Source: Amoebidium appalachense
Lineage: Eukaryota > Ichthyosporea
Reading direction: 5' to 3'
Length of the DNA stretch: 64,000 bases
Assembly: GCA_963693365.1 (NCBI GenBank)
Contig: CAVNZM010000011.1
Coordinates: 1,612,001-1,676,000 of the forward strand
In this document: positions 48,366-62,824 of the stretch, piece after piece
How positions within the stretch are numbered: position 1 is the stretch's first letter
Layout of the letters: the number at the start of each line of letters is the position of its first letter
Program-made: the position numbers and the translations under genes
The notes under the pieces: model-generated
What the model was told of the DNA's origin: nothing
What the model saw: only the letters and a program-made list of their open reading frames with translations
Database searches by the model: none

Positions 48366-51300
48366 ATGAGTGGTCCACTTGTGCGTTTTGCAACCGAAGC
48401 TGATGCTGATGATGTTGTGCGATTGGTAAAGGCCTTGGCCGTGTATGAAAAGTTCGACCCAGAAAAGGATGTGAAACTAACACGTACGTGAGTATTTGTG
48501 CTTGTTTATATGCGCACAATTGTGTGCACGGGTGCCCTATTGTGCGCAAGTTTGAGGATCCTCAAGAGAATTTGTTGATGCGAAGAGGGGGCGGGGGAGG
48601 GGGGAGAGAGGGAGAGCGAGAGAGCGGGGGCAAAAAGGGGGGGAGGGGGGAGGGACCAAGGGGGAGAGGAAAGAGGGGGTTGCTTTTGGTTTTACCTGCA
48701 TGCAGTCCTGTCTGTTTGGACAAAAACTTACTCTTCTTTTGAAATATGTTCTAAAGTAGATATTTAAAAGTAGACATCAAATTTTTTTCGGTGTGCCAAG
48801 TCCAGTGATTTCCAACCATGGACTGTGTGACCTATGCCCCACCGCGCTCTAGCTCTCCTGCAATCTGATAAATGCTTTAGCTGGAAAAGAACCAAGTGTT
48901 TGGGAGCTTTGGCTTCAGCCACTTCGTGTGCGTGGTCTCACACGGACTGTGTGCAGGAGAAATCGTGCTCCGTGACGGCTTTACTGAGCCAAAGAGGTTT
49001 GAGGTGTTGATTGGAGAAGTGGACGGCAAGGCCGTGGGTTACCTTCTGTTTTTCTACACATATTCGTAAGTGTGTGCTTGTATTTGTGTGCTTGTTCTGT
49101 TTTTTACACATATTCGTAAGTGTGTGCTTGTGTGTGTTTGTGTGCTTGTGTGTGTGTGTGCGTGCGTGTGTGTGTGCTTGTGTCTGTGTGTGTTGGTGCT
49201 GGCACGTTACAGTGTGGCTATGTGTCACCTACATATGCATAGGCTAATCAATACAATTGGGTGCGTGTGCATGCATGCTGGTTTGTGGTTGTGGGTTTGG
49301 AGTGGTGTGTACTTGTGAGAAAACATTGAAGGACAGTGGCGGGCGAGGCAAAGTGGAAAGGGATAGAGAGGCAGGGCAAGAGGGAAGGGAGGGGAAGAAA
49401 GAGGGTGTTAAAGGAGAGGGAAGGGGGAGGGGGAGCGGAAGCGATATAGCAATAGGGAGATGGAGACACGAGGAGAGAGAGAGTCCGTGTGTGGGGAGAG
49501 GGTGGGGGGGGGGGGGGGGGGGAGGGGAGTGAGGGTGGGGGAGCACGGACCAAGATAAGTAAAGCATGTGATGCCGGGGGAAGGGGAATTTGGGAAGACA
49601 GGGAGAGTAATGGGGCACAATAATATTGGCCTTTTTTCTATCATTACCCAGCTTACACAAACACAAAAGGGCATCTTTATTATGTTGTGTGGCGCGATGC
49701 CTGGGGTTGGGGTGGGTGTGAATTTGGGTCCAAGGCGGGTACAGGGAGGGTGGAGGCGGGTAGAGAGAAGATGCTTTTGGTTGGGTACCAAAGTATGGAA
49801 GGGGGCTGTTTCAGTCTCGTCCAATAGGTGACGCGGAGGTGGGATGGGAAGACTGGTGGCCCGAGGACCCCCCTCCCAACCCCCCCCACAGATCCCCGTC
49901 ACCGTTACTCACAATCTTCCACCCACTTCTCATGGACACAGAACTTTTGCTGGCCACACCGGCATTTACATTGAGGTGATCCCCCCCCCCCCCCCCCCCC
50001 CCCCCCCGGGCCTCCCCCCCTTCCCTCTCCACCAAACACGTAATAAGCATACCACCCTTCACCCCCTCCCCCCCCCCTCCCCCCCCCCCCCCCCCCCCCC
50101 CCAGCAGAAGCCCATTCCTCTCCTATGTCACACAGCTTTAAGACCCACCCATCAGGACACACTTTGACGCACGATATCGTTCCTTAGCAAATGCACCCCC
50201 CCCCCCCCCCAACCCCCTCCCCCCTCCCCCCCCCCCCCTCCCCCCCCCCTCCCCCCCCCCCCCCCCCCCCCCCACACACACACACCCACCCCCCCACCCC
50301 CCAAAAGTCCTTCCCGGGGGTACCTCGGGTGCTGTGGATGATTTGGCACCCCAGAGGGTGGGCTCTACTTGTGATTCCTACTCTTTAGGTCTGCTTTGCA
50401 AAGTCTGTCTTGTGTTGCCCGTCATGAATGCGTACTTCGTACTCTAACAAATTCTTACCCCCCCCCCCCTTTTTTTTTCCAATGTGTTGTGCTGACGAAG
50501 ACTTTTGGAGCAAAAATCATGTGCCCGCCCTCGAAATGTAGTATAATAGTGCTGTTCACCTGCTCCAACTTTACGAAGTGTGCCCGGATATGAGAAGGGT
50601 ATTTATTTGAAAGTTTCCAGCTTAGATGTGTGTTAACATTTAGCTAACCAAACACATGCCCCCTTAAAGGATGTATTTGTAGAGGAGGCCTACCGGGGGA
50701 GAGGCCTTGGCAAGAAATTAATCACCACCGCCATCAACATTGCAACCGAGAGGGGTTGTCCTCGTGTGGACGTACGTAGCCCCCCCCCCCTCCCCCTCCC
50801 CCCTCCCCTCCCCCCCCTCCCCCCCCCCCTCCCCTCCCCCCCCCCCCCCTCCCCCCCCCCCCCCCCTCCCCCCCCCCCTCCCCCCCCCCCCCCCCCCCCC
50901 CGGGCGCGCACCACCACCACCACCACCACCACCCACGACACCAGGAATGAAATGATTTTTGTAGCGACAAAGGAGCTTCCCACGAAGCCTCTTCTCTTGA
51001 GCCTCTATGGATGCTTTCTTTGTGCCCCAGCACATCTCCCTGCTTTTGTTTTTGCTTCCTGCTCACATAAGGAGGATTGCTAGTTTTGAGACAAAAGGTC
51101 CACCCACCTGAAAATGAAGCAACATCTGGGTTGAAATACGAAATAGAGGTTAGTAGGTCGAGAGTCTGCTCGTATACTGGACTAATTGGGAGGGGGGGGG
51201 GGGGGATGGTGCCGGTTCGGTGGGACCTGCGCCCTGCAGCAATATTGTGTTTCTGGAGTGTTTTCCCACAGAATACTCGGCCACATTTTGGTTAAGTCCA

Positions 51301-51529
51301 TGGCCTGCAATATCGGCGTTAAACAAATAGTACTTTGAAATTGTGAACTGTAAGTCAACTTCAAGTCTCTAGTTTTTATAGCACATTAACACCACCGTTG
51401 AATTGGGTGCAGCTTCAAGTGCTAGACTGGAACCAGCCTTCCATCGACTTCTATGTGAGCCTCGGCTTCGAGAAGATGGGCACGTGGCTACCCTACCGCC
51501 TGACTAAGCACTTACCGGCAGCCAATTAA
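48366..51529 (+). CDS. Diamine (spermidine/spermine) N-acetyltransferase-like GNAT enzyme, five exons
   Basis: Exons 48,366-48,483, 48,957-49,065, 49,942-49,975, 50,670-50,771 and 51,413-51,529 join in phase to 159 residues with GT-AG introns. The N-terminus (VRFATEADADDVVRLVKALA) matches the SSAT first helix. The acetyl-CoA-binding motif A is YRGRGLGKKL, after GIYIEDVFVEEAYRG. The C-terminal DWNQPSIDFYVSLGFEKMG is the family's conserved end. SSAT-type enzymes acetylate polyamines or thialysine in the cytosol. Specificity (SAT1 versus SAT2/thialysine) cannot be decided. The gene is intact. Confidence 0.92.
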
Positions 51530-52025
51530 ACACCGTCGTTGAATTTGTGCAAGGCTGTCAATTAGCTGTTGTACATAGTGGGTACGTGACACGGCACAAT
51601 ATGTCGAATCATGTGCAGCAAGGTGATAGCCAGCGTTGAACGCAGAACATCAAAATTTCGAATTCCCGACCAATTTCACACATTTTGTTGGGGGTTATTC
51701 GGCTTGTGATCATGTAATGTTGTACAAGCGTAAATGCATCAGTGTTGACGGATATATGTTTCTCAACCAATTTGAATAAATATACAAGTGAGGAAGGCCG
51801 GGCTATAATTATACCCTGTCTATTAATATTTTTGTTCCCATCGACATTTGCAGTGATGCCTTCTCTCTCAGAGCTTCATGCGTTTCTTCATGCACAACAC
51901 GTACACACCCGCATTGTAGAACATATCTGCACGCGTAGCTACTAATAGTATAGGCACGATGGTTACCGAGGATATTTCATATTGGAAACTTAAGTTATCC
52001 CTCGTTGTACTGTGGCTTTTTGTCC

Positions 52026-52060
<35 letters not shown>

Positions 52061-53102
52061 ATATGTGTGTGTACATGTGGGTTTAAGATCGATGCACGAA
52101 CACACATGCGTACGTGCATGCGCCATGTGCCTTTTTCTTCCTTTCTAGGTGGTGGTGCTGGTGGTGCTGGTGGTGGTGGTGTGTGTGTGTGTGTGTTTGG
52201 GGGAGGGGGGTGGGGGTTCACACGCGTGCACGACTCGTTCCGGAGAAGCTTGAAGTACGGTATCAGGCAATTCAACATGTTTATATATCATTGCATAGCC
52301 GCTAGTCGGCCGCATCTCATTTTCACATCAATCAGTACTAGTGTCTGAACCCCAACCACACAAACAGCCACTCCTCGTAAATCAGTACTACACCCATGAA
52401 TTGCAGACCCCATTTGAGATATCGGCTATTACTATATACTATTTGAATGTAAAATGACCCATATGCATGTAAAGACAGAGTGTATTAACTCGGGCCTCAC
52501 CGCGAGCTTGCTAAGCCCCGGTATGTTTCAGATTGTGGTTGTTTTAAAACACCATGGGAAGACTTTAAGGCTATGCAAACAATTGTGATTGTGACGTTTT
52601 TGCCATTATGCACAAAGTATATATGCATATGGGGCATGCAAGGAATAGGCGCAAACGGTTGCGACCTCAGCACTTGACTAAATTACACAGGAGAGATTTA
52701 ACGGTATGACACACACACACGACTAACGATCATGTCGGACAAGTGATTGGAAAAGTAAATGCAAAGAAAACAGGAGGGAAAGGAAAACCGTGGGAACTGC
52801 ATCGATTTTCCATCCAAATAGAAGAATTTTCTGTTCCGTTTACGGCAAATTGCAGCCAGCATCCTTCGATTAGTCTGCCAATACACAGTCTTATACTAAT
52901 CATGGTTTTCAAGAACTGCACGAACACATTTATAATTAGCCTTTAACGTGCAGGCAGATTTGCATACATTGTGGCACAAGTAACTTGATCCCCCCCCCCC
53001 CCCCCCCCCACAAAAAAAGCAAAAAAAACAAAAAAAACAAAAAAAACAAAAAAAAACAGAAAGAGAAAAAACACAACCAAAAATAAACAAAAATCATTCC
53101 GA
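51530..53102. other. Intergenic region between convergent host genes
   Basis: No exon is recognised. It holds TG repeats (52,028-52,060; 52,180-52,196), a poly-C run at 52,990-53,009 followed by A-runs separated by single C (53,013-53,057), and unique AT-rich DNA. It probably contains both 3' untranslated regions. Confidence 0.6.
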
Positions 53103-53238
53103 TCAGCTTGCTGCCGGAGGTACGTCCACAGAGAGAATATAGTCTCTGCCCCCATTGTTGTCCCACAGCTCCCTGTCTCCCAACTGTGCACGGATGCAGA
53201 ACTTGACGTATTGCCGTGTGCCCCATTCCGTGAAATCC

Positions 53239-53324
<86 letters not shown>

Positions 53325-54407
53325 CCGTGTATGTGTGTGAATTTGTGCATGTCTGTTGTGTGTGTGTGTGTGTTGTGCGTGTGTGTGTGTGTGTGGGCGT
53401 GGGCGTGTGGGTATACATGAGTGCATGTGTGTGTGTGCATGTGGCGCGCGTGGAGGGGATGGGCGGGCGGGGGGTGGGTGGGTGGGATGGGGGTGGGGGG
53501 GGGGGGGGGGGGGGAGGTTAGAATGCCCAAGGGGAATGGATTGAGCCTGGTAGGGCATCGAGTAACGCCTCGGAAAAGCACACGGTGAAGTGCACAGACA
53601 CACACAAGACACAGCAGAACACATAAGAAGAGAAAGAGGACCGCGGGGGTGGGGTGGGGGTAGGGGTGGGGGGAGGGGAGGGGGAGAAGGAGGGAGAGGG
53701 GACGGTCAGAATGCGGAAACCACTACCAGATAGATTTGGGGGAGAGGGAGACGGGGTGGGTGGGTGAGTGGGTGGGTTGGGGTGGGGTGGAGGGGGGGGG
53801 AAGGGGGGGGGGGGGAGGGGGGGGCAGGCGTTGAGAGAGAAACATATAGAAAGCTGTGATATAACAAACACAGAAAGAGGTAAACTCCCCGGGGCAAGGG
53901 GCATTTGGGGGGGGGGGGGGGGGGGGGGGGGAGGGAGAGAGAAGGGGGGGGGGGGGGGGGGGGGCGCGGGGGGGGGGTAATACCTTTAAGCAAAAATCTG
54001 AAGCAATCGATTCCGTTGATGTTTCTGAAATATGTTGCCGTCACCTCCTTATTCGTCTTCCAATCATCGTAGGTGTAGCGGATGCAAATCATTTTCTCGA
54101 ACGCCAGATTCTTAACGAGAACATGTCCCGTTACGAAACTTCCTTTAAAGGCAAGTGACACCAGTGCAAGGTCGGCACCCAATTGGACGGTGTCTGGTAC
54201 CTGCGCACCAATCAGAAGAGAGATGGTTATCGGATGAAGATGAGATATTGTCCCCCCCCCCCCCCACACACACACACACACACGCACACACAACACACAC
54301 ACATAAAAAAACCCCCCGAGCTTTCACACACCTCTCCCACCCAATGGACATCCAGCACGAGTGGGGCACGGGGAAAGCCCTTTGTGTGTGTGTGTGTGTC
54401 TGTACCG

Positions 54408-54448
<41 letters not shown>

Positions 54449-54492
54449 AAAAAAAAAAAAAAAACATTTTTCTTTGTTTCTTTTTTTTTTTT

Positions 54493-54523
<31 letters not shown>

Positions 54524-55408
54524 GAGGGGAAGGGGGGGAGGGAGGAGGGAGGGCAGGGAAGAAGCAGGGAACAGTTGTGAGCAGCCCCTTCACCTGATTG
54601 TCAGAAGGAGTTTGTGACAAGAGTGAACGGAGAGAGTGACAGGAGGAAGCGGGAGGGAACGGGGAGAGAGTTCTAACAGAGTCATCTGAACTATTAAGGC
54701 ATGGGGCGAAACGGTAAGGGGGGGAGGGGAGAATGGCAGGGGCGGGAGGGGAGAAGGCCGGGGTCGGTAGGGGAGAAGGGGGGGGGGGGGGGGGGGGGGG
54801 GGAGGGGAGGGGGTTGGGGGTGAGGGGATTCCATTAAACACCACGAAACAAAATGGTGCCGAGAAGAGCAGTTCTTGTATGCGCTACTAGTTATGTGCTT
54901 AGAAGCAGAGCAAGTGTTCAGTTTATACTACAAAAGTCATAGCAAGCACCATAAAATATCGTAAGTATGGTTTAGAGTTAACTTCCTCTCACGTTCAAAC
55001 AGATGCGAATACAATCACACCCACACGCACACACGCGCGCACGCACACACATACAGGGGCACACACAACACCCGTCTTTCCGATAGCTGTTTCCACACAC
55101 CTGAGACCACCACCAGATGCACATCCTGCACAACTACCGAGGACGCCAAGTAAAGGACCAGACACACAAACCCCTAATAGGGATTAGCTTTGAATGCGCA
55201 ACTATAGCCTTTTTGCTTATATGCGAACTTATATCTTTCGAGGCGCAGGACAAGTGAACACACGCCTGGATTGTCAGCTAGGCAGTCAGGGAACACAAAC
55301 GAACACCCTGAGCTACTAACTGGCATCCAAACTGAGCCAACAGAAAATGTCTGGAGTGCATGTTCCCATACCCACACCCACTCAAGGAGACAAGGATGCG
55401 CGAACGCG

Positions 55409-55456
<48 letters not shown>

Positions 55457-55887
55457 ACACACACACAAACAAACACGAACGAAACACGTATACGCACTCA
55501 CACACCCATTATTAATAAAGCAGACAACACACCTCCAGCTCTGATTCCAACCAGTAGCCCCACCCTTCCCCTCTCCCCCCTCCCACCCCACCCCCCTTGC
55601 CCACTCCCCACTCCAACCCCTACCTGTGTTGGTCGTGCAAAGTTCACCGGGTTGAATCTGTACGTAGGTGTGACGGGTGCTGGTGCATTCTTATTCTCGA
55701 AGGTCTTAACATTTCCAGACTGATCTAGTAGGTCTAGGAGGTTGTCAATGCTAGGGCCCCTCTGTATGTAGCTGTGGAACTCCACCTCACTTCTGAACCG
55801 CACACTCTTTTTCTTCTCCAGGTTGCCTGGCAACATGAAACTACCACTGCTCAAGCAACCACTGTTCGAATTCAAATCTCCATCCAT
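53103..55887 (-). CDS. Protein phosphatase 1 glycogen-targeting regulatory subunit (PPP1R3-like, CBM21)
   Basis: Minus-strand exons 55,887-55,624, 54,200-53,984 and 53,239-53,103 join in phase to 205 residues. The PP1-docking RVxF-type motif KSVRF is at residues 27-31. The CBM21 carbohydrate-binding domain follows: TGHVLVKNLAFEKMICIRYT, then DDWKTNKEVTATY, and QLGDRELWDNNGGRDY near the end. These subunits recruit PP1 to glycogen and promote glycogen synthase dephosphorylation. At 205 residues it is short for the family, with little beyond docking motif and CBM21. The family is best known in animals and relatives, which is a clue to host lineage. Confidence 0.9.
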
Positions 55888-56600
55888 GGTGATTGGTTTT
55901 TGTGTACCCGGCCTATTTGTCTTTCGTAGTCCAACTCTAACCTATTAGTTATCTTTTACTTAGAGTTCACCCAAGCACCGGCGACCCCGGCAACCATAGA
56001 AGTGCTTATTCTAAACATGCATGCGAGAATGTGTGTGAGCCCTAAACATGCATGCGCGAATATGTAACTTCGGCCTCTTCATAGTTGCACTGAGTTGCTC
56101 AGGTGAACACAAAACTTTTTGTGTTCAGAATGCGGGGGAAAAATTGCAACCAGGTGTGTGATTGGTCCAAATTTGCTAACCTGAGAATTCGAGCACCTAA
56201 TATGGAAGATCACGTGACCTCAATTAAGCTGATTGGTCGTGAAGGCGCGGACCGGGCCGCCAGCGTTCAAAAAGTTCGTTCAACGTCAACTGTGTGTTAC
56301 GGAGTGTTCTACAACATCGTAGTTACAAAATGGAGAAGCACATATATGTACATTCATGTCAAACGTATATCTGATCCGAAGCGGTCGAGTTACGGAACAA
56401 ACCTAGTGTCACATCAAAACGGAACAAACCTAGTGTCACATCAAAACCAAACATTCATGTTGCTAAACTCGTTGCCGCAGTGCTATCCTAGACAATTTAA
56501 TCAAACTAGTCACGAAATCAAATATGGAAGCCCGTTTCCTACTATTACATGCACTTTAATATTACGTGTGCTCATCTTCGTTTCCACCGCTTACACACCC
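55888..56600. other. Intergenic region
   Basis: No supported gene. It includes a 2-copy tandem repeat (ACAAACCTAGTGTCACATCA, near 56,397-56,445) and ATTGG/CCAAT motifs near 55,893 and 56,163 that may belong to the PPP1R3-like promoter. Confidence 0.5.
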
Positions 56601-58650
56601 CTACATGTGGCTCGTGACCATGGAGCCATTCTGCTCAAACACCGTCGAACCACTATCCACACCCTCCCTCGCAATGCCCTCCATCTCATCTAGCAAGGGG
56701 GGCATAACCTCACTAACACGGAGAACCTCAGGCTGTGCTTCCTGTTGCCCAGCCACATCCATATCTACATTCCCCTCCTCCAAACTGTCATGCACGCTCG
56801 TTTCATTCTCTATGCTCTGTGTACTTTCATTCACCGTTTCCTCGTGTACCGTTGTCATGTGCTCATCACTCATATTTTCCACGTTTTCTTCCATCGATGC
56901 TTCGTCCTGCTCGTTCTTCACGTCCTCCTCCATATGCTCCCCTGTATGTGTAGCCACCTCTGCTTCCTGTGTGCTTGACGTGCCTCCCAACTGCGGCAAA
57001 GTGCTCTCAGAGCTGTAAGACAACCCTTCCTCCACCGGGTCTTGAATGGTGTGGTTGTGTGGGGGTGAATATGGTGCCGAGGGTGCCACCTGTGCGTATG
57101 TCTGCTGTGGCTGCAGCACCGTGTCCAGCGATGGCAGGAGGCTTTGTGGTGCCGCCATTGCCATGTTCTGTGTCGGCCCCGGAGCACTAGGGGCATACGG
57201 GCTTGCTCTCCCGGATGATATTGCAACTTTGCCCAAAGCAGGCAGGTTTGCTGGGTGGCCAGACACTGACGTGATCGGTAGAAGCGCTGGAAGGGGCCCA
57301 TGGCTGGCCAGAGTCGAATAAGGCTGTGCCCGCCCGGCCGTTAAGGTGTTCGATTCCATGGAGGATTCTTTCGCGCCCCGCTTTGTCTTCTTTCGGGGCT
57401 GCCCTACTGGTGTGGGATGTTGGGGGATTGGATACGTCCCTGGATGCTGCATTCGAGGAAGTGGCGGGGGTCCCATCGCCGGGAAGTGGCCGAAATGCAT
57501 CATGCCCGGGGGACCACCGTGATGGACAAAGTGCGGTTGCGCCGCTAGGGCAAAGGCGTGGGGCCCAGGGTTGAATCGGCCCTCCCCCTCCGAACCGCTG
57601 GACATCATTTGGTTGGTCATCATATGCACCGGCATGGCCCCCGGGTGGTGGTGTGGGAGGGGGTTCATGTGTGGGAACATGACCTGGTTCGGGTGGGCCA
57701 TTGGACCCCCAACCATAGTGTGCAAATTTTCGTCGTGGTGGGCATACCCATATCCGTCCACCTGGTTTTCGTCCACCACGTCTATCGGACCCTCGTCGTC
57801 ATCACCGCCTGACATGGTGGTCGGAATTGTGGTGGGGGAAGGCGCCGGCATGGATAGGGGACGGAGTGGCTGTAGCTCGTGTGTGTGGTCGGTGGTGTGG
57901 TGGCCCGGGGGTGATGAAATTTGGGCAAGAGTCGTGCCTTGGTGGGTGTCCATGAGCGGGTTGGGTGCCGTGGGCCGGGGCCGGTAGCCACCTGCAGAGA
58001 AGAAAAAAAGGTCAAAATGATACAAAAAGTGGCTCGTGTGGTGCACAGTGAAAGAGTGTTCTTCGTGTAAGTCAGCACGTTGTGTTCTGGTGTGCATGTC
58101 CAACTGCTGGTGCGCATGCCAGTCATTCCCATGTGTGATACCCGGCCACACACGTGCAAGTAAGGGCATGCTGGACACGGGCAGAAACAAGCGACACAAA
58201 CACACAAACAGAACATGCCGGCAACAGACATATTTGTCTCTTCCAACAAATGCACACTTCCACACTGGTGGGTGCTGGTGAGCCCAATACCCACTATCCA
58301 CACGAACACACGCTCACACCCGTCAAAACCTGCAACCCCAGCTTCCAGCCTGTCTTCCACCACGGCCAATATACTTCACCTACATCTTCCCACCCCCAGG
58401 CAAAACACACCCAACAGCACACCTGCCCGCATGCCCCTCACCTGTAAAGTCGAACCTCAACCCGCTTGTGCGTGACGTCATTTCCTGGGCACCCTCCGTG
58501 TCCGACTCTTTGGTCCCGTGGTCTGCCCTTCCCCCGGCGGAGGCTTTTCGACCCCTCCCACGGCCCCTACTACGCACAGGGGCAGAGAAAGACGGACTGT
58601 GTGAAGAAGGAGGGTGAGTCACGGATGGCAGGAACAACAAAGGTTATGGG

Positions 58651-58683
<33 letters not shown>

Positions 58684-59629
58684 TGGGGGGGAGGGGGAAG
58701 GGGGGGTGGGGGTTAGTTAGGCAAGGGCCTGTGTAGTGAGGTCACCGAGAGGGGAAGGATGAACGGCACCGGCAAAAGGGGCCCGGGGGGGGGGGGGGGG
58801 GGGGGAGGGGGGGGAGAGAGAGAGAGAGAGAGGGGGGGGGGGGGGGGGCGAAGGGATATTACGGTATTACAAGGGGGAGGGGAGAGGGGGGAGGGGCGCC
58901 GGGGGGAGGGGGGGGGGGGGGGGGGTAGGAATGTGTCACGGAGTGAAGAGGACACATATAAAATGAACAACATAGAGCAGATGGTGCAAAGCACGTTCAC
59001 ACCACTTTGTCATTAGCAATAATGCCCATCAAGGAAACGATGTGTGTGTGTGAGCAGTGAGAGAGAGAGAGAGAGAGTGTGTGTGTGTGTGTGTGCGGGG
59101 GAGGAGGGGGGGGGGGGGGGGTTTGGTTAATCAAAAGTCGAAAGAGAGGGTAAAAGGAAGGGGAGGAAGAGGAAGGGGAACAAACGAAGGGGGTGGGGAA
59201 TTTTTGTCTTGGCTGAAATACAGGGAGGAGGGGCTGTTATGGTTCCTGTGTGCGTGATATGCAGGCCCTAACACCCCTCTAAACTTCCTTATGTAGGCTT
59301 TGTGAAGTGTCGCACCGTTGTGTTAACAGACCGGCAGGGTGGATGAGTTGGTTGCTCGGGTAGCGAAAATAAACAAACATATGCAGGACAAGCACACGTT
59401 AAAGTCCCCCCCCCGCCCGCCCGCCCCTTCTCCGGTCACCCGCTGGTTTTCCTCTAGGGCTTCTAATGTAAAGTTCAGCCCATGTAGCACCTCCTGTGCG
59501 TGGGCACAGGAGGTGCTACATGGGCTCAACTTCACATTAGAAGCCCCAGAGGAAAAACACAGGAGGTGCTACATGGGCTCAACTTCACATTAGAAGCCCC
59601 AGAGGAAAACCAAGAAGGGCAACAAACAA

Positions 59630-59676
<47 letters not shown>

Positions 59677-59931
59677 GAATACGTACTTTGGCTGCTGAAC
59701 GTCATCTTGAGGAGGCTGTGGGGGCAGCTGCAGGACTGGGGGTGGTCTTTTGGCTCGTAGGCCCCTGCCCCCCCTCTGCTGGGCCCTCTGCTGACGCCTC
59801 TTGACGGCCTCTCTGAGTGCCTCCTTGACAGTGGGGTAGTCCACGATGAAGTTGGCATCAAGTTTCCATTCTGAGTGAGGAGAAGGGAGAAGGGAAATGG
59901 GAAATCAGAAAAACTGGCTTTTTTTTTTTTT

Positions 59932-59962
<31 letters not shown>

Positions 59963-61047
59963 GGGAGAGAGAGAGAGAGGGGGGGGGGGGGGGGAGGGGG
60001 TATGCATCTGTATCTCAAGCGATCAAGAATTGAACCCCCCCCCCCCCCCCCCCTCTTCTCTGGACCAATTTGCAAAATGATTGACATGCATGCGCAAACA
60101 CTCGAGATCCAGTGTCCTGAGATATGTGGTGTCAGCAGTACATCAGGAAGAAATTTTATACAGGCCGGAACCCCCCCCCCCCCCCCCCCCCCCCCCCGAA
60201 ATCCCTTTTAGAGGGAAAAAAAAAAGGAAAAAGAAAAAAGGAAAAACGGCCACAACCCACCACCTGCAGAGGCAGAGTGCGACAACTATGTGCTGTGTGC
60301 GTCAGGGGGTTCACAAACATCAAACACCTAACAGGAAGGTGACAGCTGATTGGTCCATATAATTGGGTCTCTGAGCTGTCCCCACCCACCACCATCCCAA
60401 AAACGCCCTGTGTAACTGGTTATAATCAATGTTTGGAATGGCATCCTAACATAACAGTATGTGTGTGGGTTTGTGACGAAGTGTGTCTTTATTGCGTGTG
60501 CTTGTTGCAAGAGGGTGAGGTAAGAGGGGGGGGGGGGGGGAGGGGGGGAGGGGGGAGGGGGGTTACCATCCAATAGTTTCTGGCCGTCAAAGTACGATGG
60601 CACTTGCGTGCGCAAGATGTCAGGGCGGGTTTTGAGTGCTTCCTGTGGGAAAAATGTGCATTAGCACTTACACCGAGGTAGAAGCGGTATGGAGGTGAGG
60701 ATGTCCGTTTAAGCGAGCAGGCGGGCAGGGGGAGGGGGAGGGGGGAGGGGGGGGGCATGCTCCTCCCAAAAAGGTATGGATGAGGGGGAAGAGGGGGGGG
60801 GGGGGGAGGGGGGGGGAGAATGCCCCCAACATCTGGCGAACTAGTGATAACCCAAATTTAAATGGGAATCTCGGTTCCAATCAAATGGCTCGATTTTTAA
60901 AGGGATTCTCGAGCCCAATCAGATCATCGGGTTTCAGTTTATCCGATTCCCTAACCCGTCCCGATGTTACTTTTGGCCCTATGAGGCATCGATTGGTGGT
61001 GGTGGTGGTGATGGTGGTGGTGGTGGTGGTTGTTGTTGTTGTTGTTG

Positions 61048-61081
<34 letters not shown>

Positions 61082-61284
61082 GGCTAGTGTACCTGGATTT
61101 TAATAAAGCGGTTGATCTTGTCTACGGTTGTCTCGCACCTGCCGTTGCGATAGTCACGGGGCTTCTTCTCATCAACTTTCTCTGCGGAAAGTTCCAATAC
61201 ATAGGAATCTACGTAAACAATTGTGCACGCGAGCCCAATACTGCAACATTTCAATCCCCCCCCCCCCCCCCCCCCCCCACCCAC

Positions 61285-61341
<57 letters not shown>

Positions 61342-61461
61342 CACACACACAGGCACGCACATCAGTGTGTTGTGCTCTCAGGACACCTGTTGTCCTCCTA
61401 CTCCTTGGTTTTGTGAAAGGGAGAGAGTGGTATTTGTGGTGGTGGCCGGCGGACTGAAACA

Positions 61462-61511
<50 letters not shown>

Positions 61512-61646
61512 ACGCGTGTGCGGTTGTGTGTTGGGGGAAAGCTAGAACGTGTTATCGAGTGCTAAGCACAAATTTCTAACAGGAAAAAAAAAGCAATTTG
61601 CAAAGCACACATCAAGAGTGTTCGTTATACCCAGCGCCCATCATCC

Positions 61647-61698
<52 letters not shown>

Positions 61699-62018
61699 GA
61701 GAAGCATACCGATCTGGCCCGGGATCGGTTTTCTATTTAGTGTAAGCACTGTGCCGTCATCCAGTGTGAGGGTGGGCTCTGGCTCTGAAACTTGGCCCGG
61801 GGGGGATGCAAACGACCGAAGAACAGAAATGCCCTCGTTCGGTGACGGCTCATGGGGGGGCTCTTGCTCCTGACCGGAATCTTGACATTTAAGGAGAGAC
61901 AGTGTGTGAGTATGTGTGTGCGCGCAAGGATGTGTGTGCACGCATAAATGTGCTTGGAGAGAGGCGCAAGGGGTTGGTGGTGGCCCGGGTGGTGGTGGTG
62001 GAGGGGGGGGAGGGGCGG

Positions 62019-62054
<36 letters not shown>

Positions 62055-62793
62055 TAGGGAAAAAAGAAAGGGAGGAAGGAAGGGAAGGAGGGAGGCAGGA
62101 AGGGAGGGAGGGGGGGGGGGGGGAGGGGAGGGGGTGATGTATGCGTTGGAGGGTTGGAAATAGGGAGGAGACAACAAAGAGCATCAACAAAACGTCACAA
62201 AAGTGGGAAATCCAAAATCAAACAATTTAAGCGTGCAGGCAGGAGACACTTGAACAGAGCCCATCATCAGGGGGGTTCCTATGCCTCCACAAAAGCATGG
62301 GTTCCGACTCTTTAACCTTAGAAGGAGGGAGGGAGGTAGAGAGAGAAAGAGAGAGTGAGAGGGAAAGGGAAAGAGAGAGTGGGTTTAGTGGGTGCGAAAT
62401 CGTTAACAGGCCACAAAAATGCGTTCTCCGCAATCACAGAACACATTCGAAACTAAACATGAGCATTTCTTTTAAAATAAGCAAAACAGGAAATCCTCTG
62501 AACTTTAGGTCCCACCACCCGATAAAAATCGACCCACTCCCTAGGCAATACGACAATGGTACAAACAAACCCTTGTCGTTGTATTCATGTTTTTTTTTAC
62601 ACGGCAATGAATAAACTAACCACACGAACATCGACTCTTGAGCCGCAGGTTAACAGACCAATAAAGATGGACAGCTAATCGAGTGCAGGTAGTAGTATGA
62701 GCCCAACCACCGAGGAGAACAGTGTGCGGGTGCGCAGGCGTGTGTATCTCCACCAAACACAGACACACATGCACACACACATACCGACACCCC

Positions 62794-62824
<31 letters not shown>

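Noticed and set aside
56103-56693. 196-codon plus-strand frame
   Set aside because: AT-rich intergenic composition, includes a short tandem duplication and overlaps the end of the minus-strand gene.
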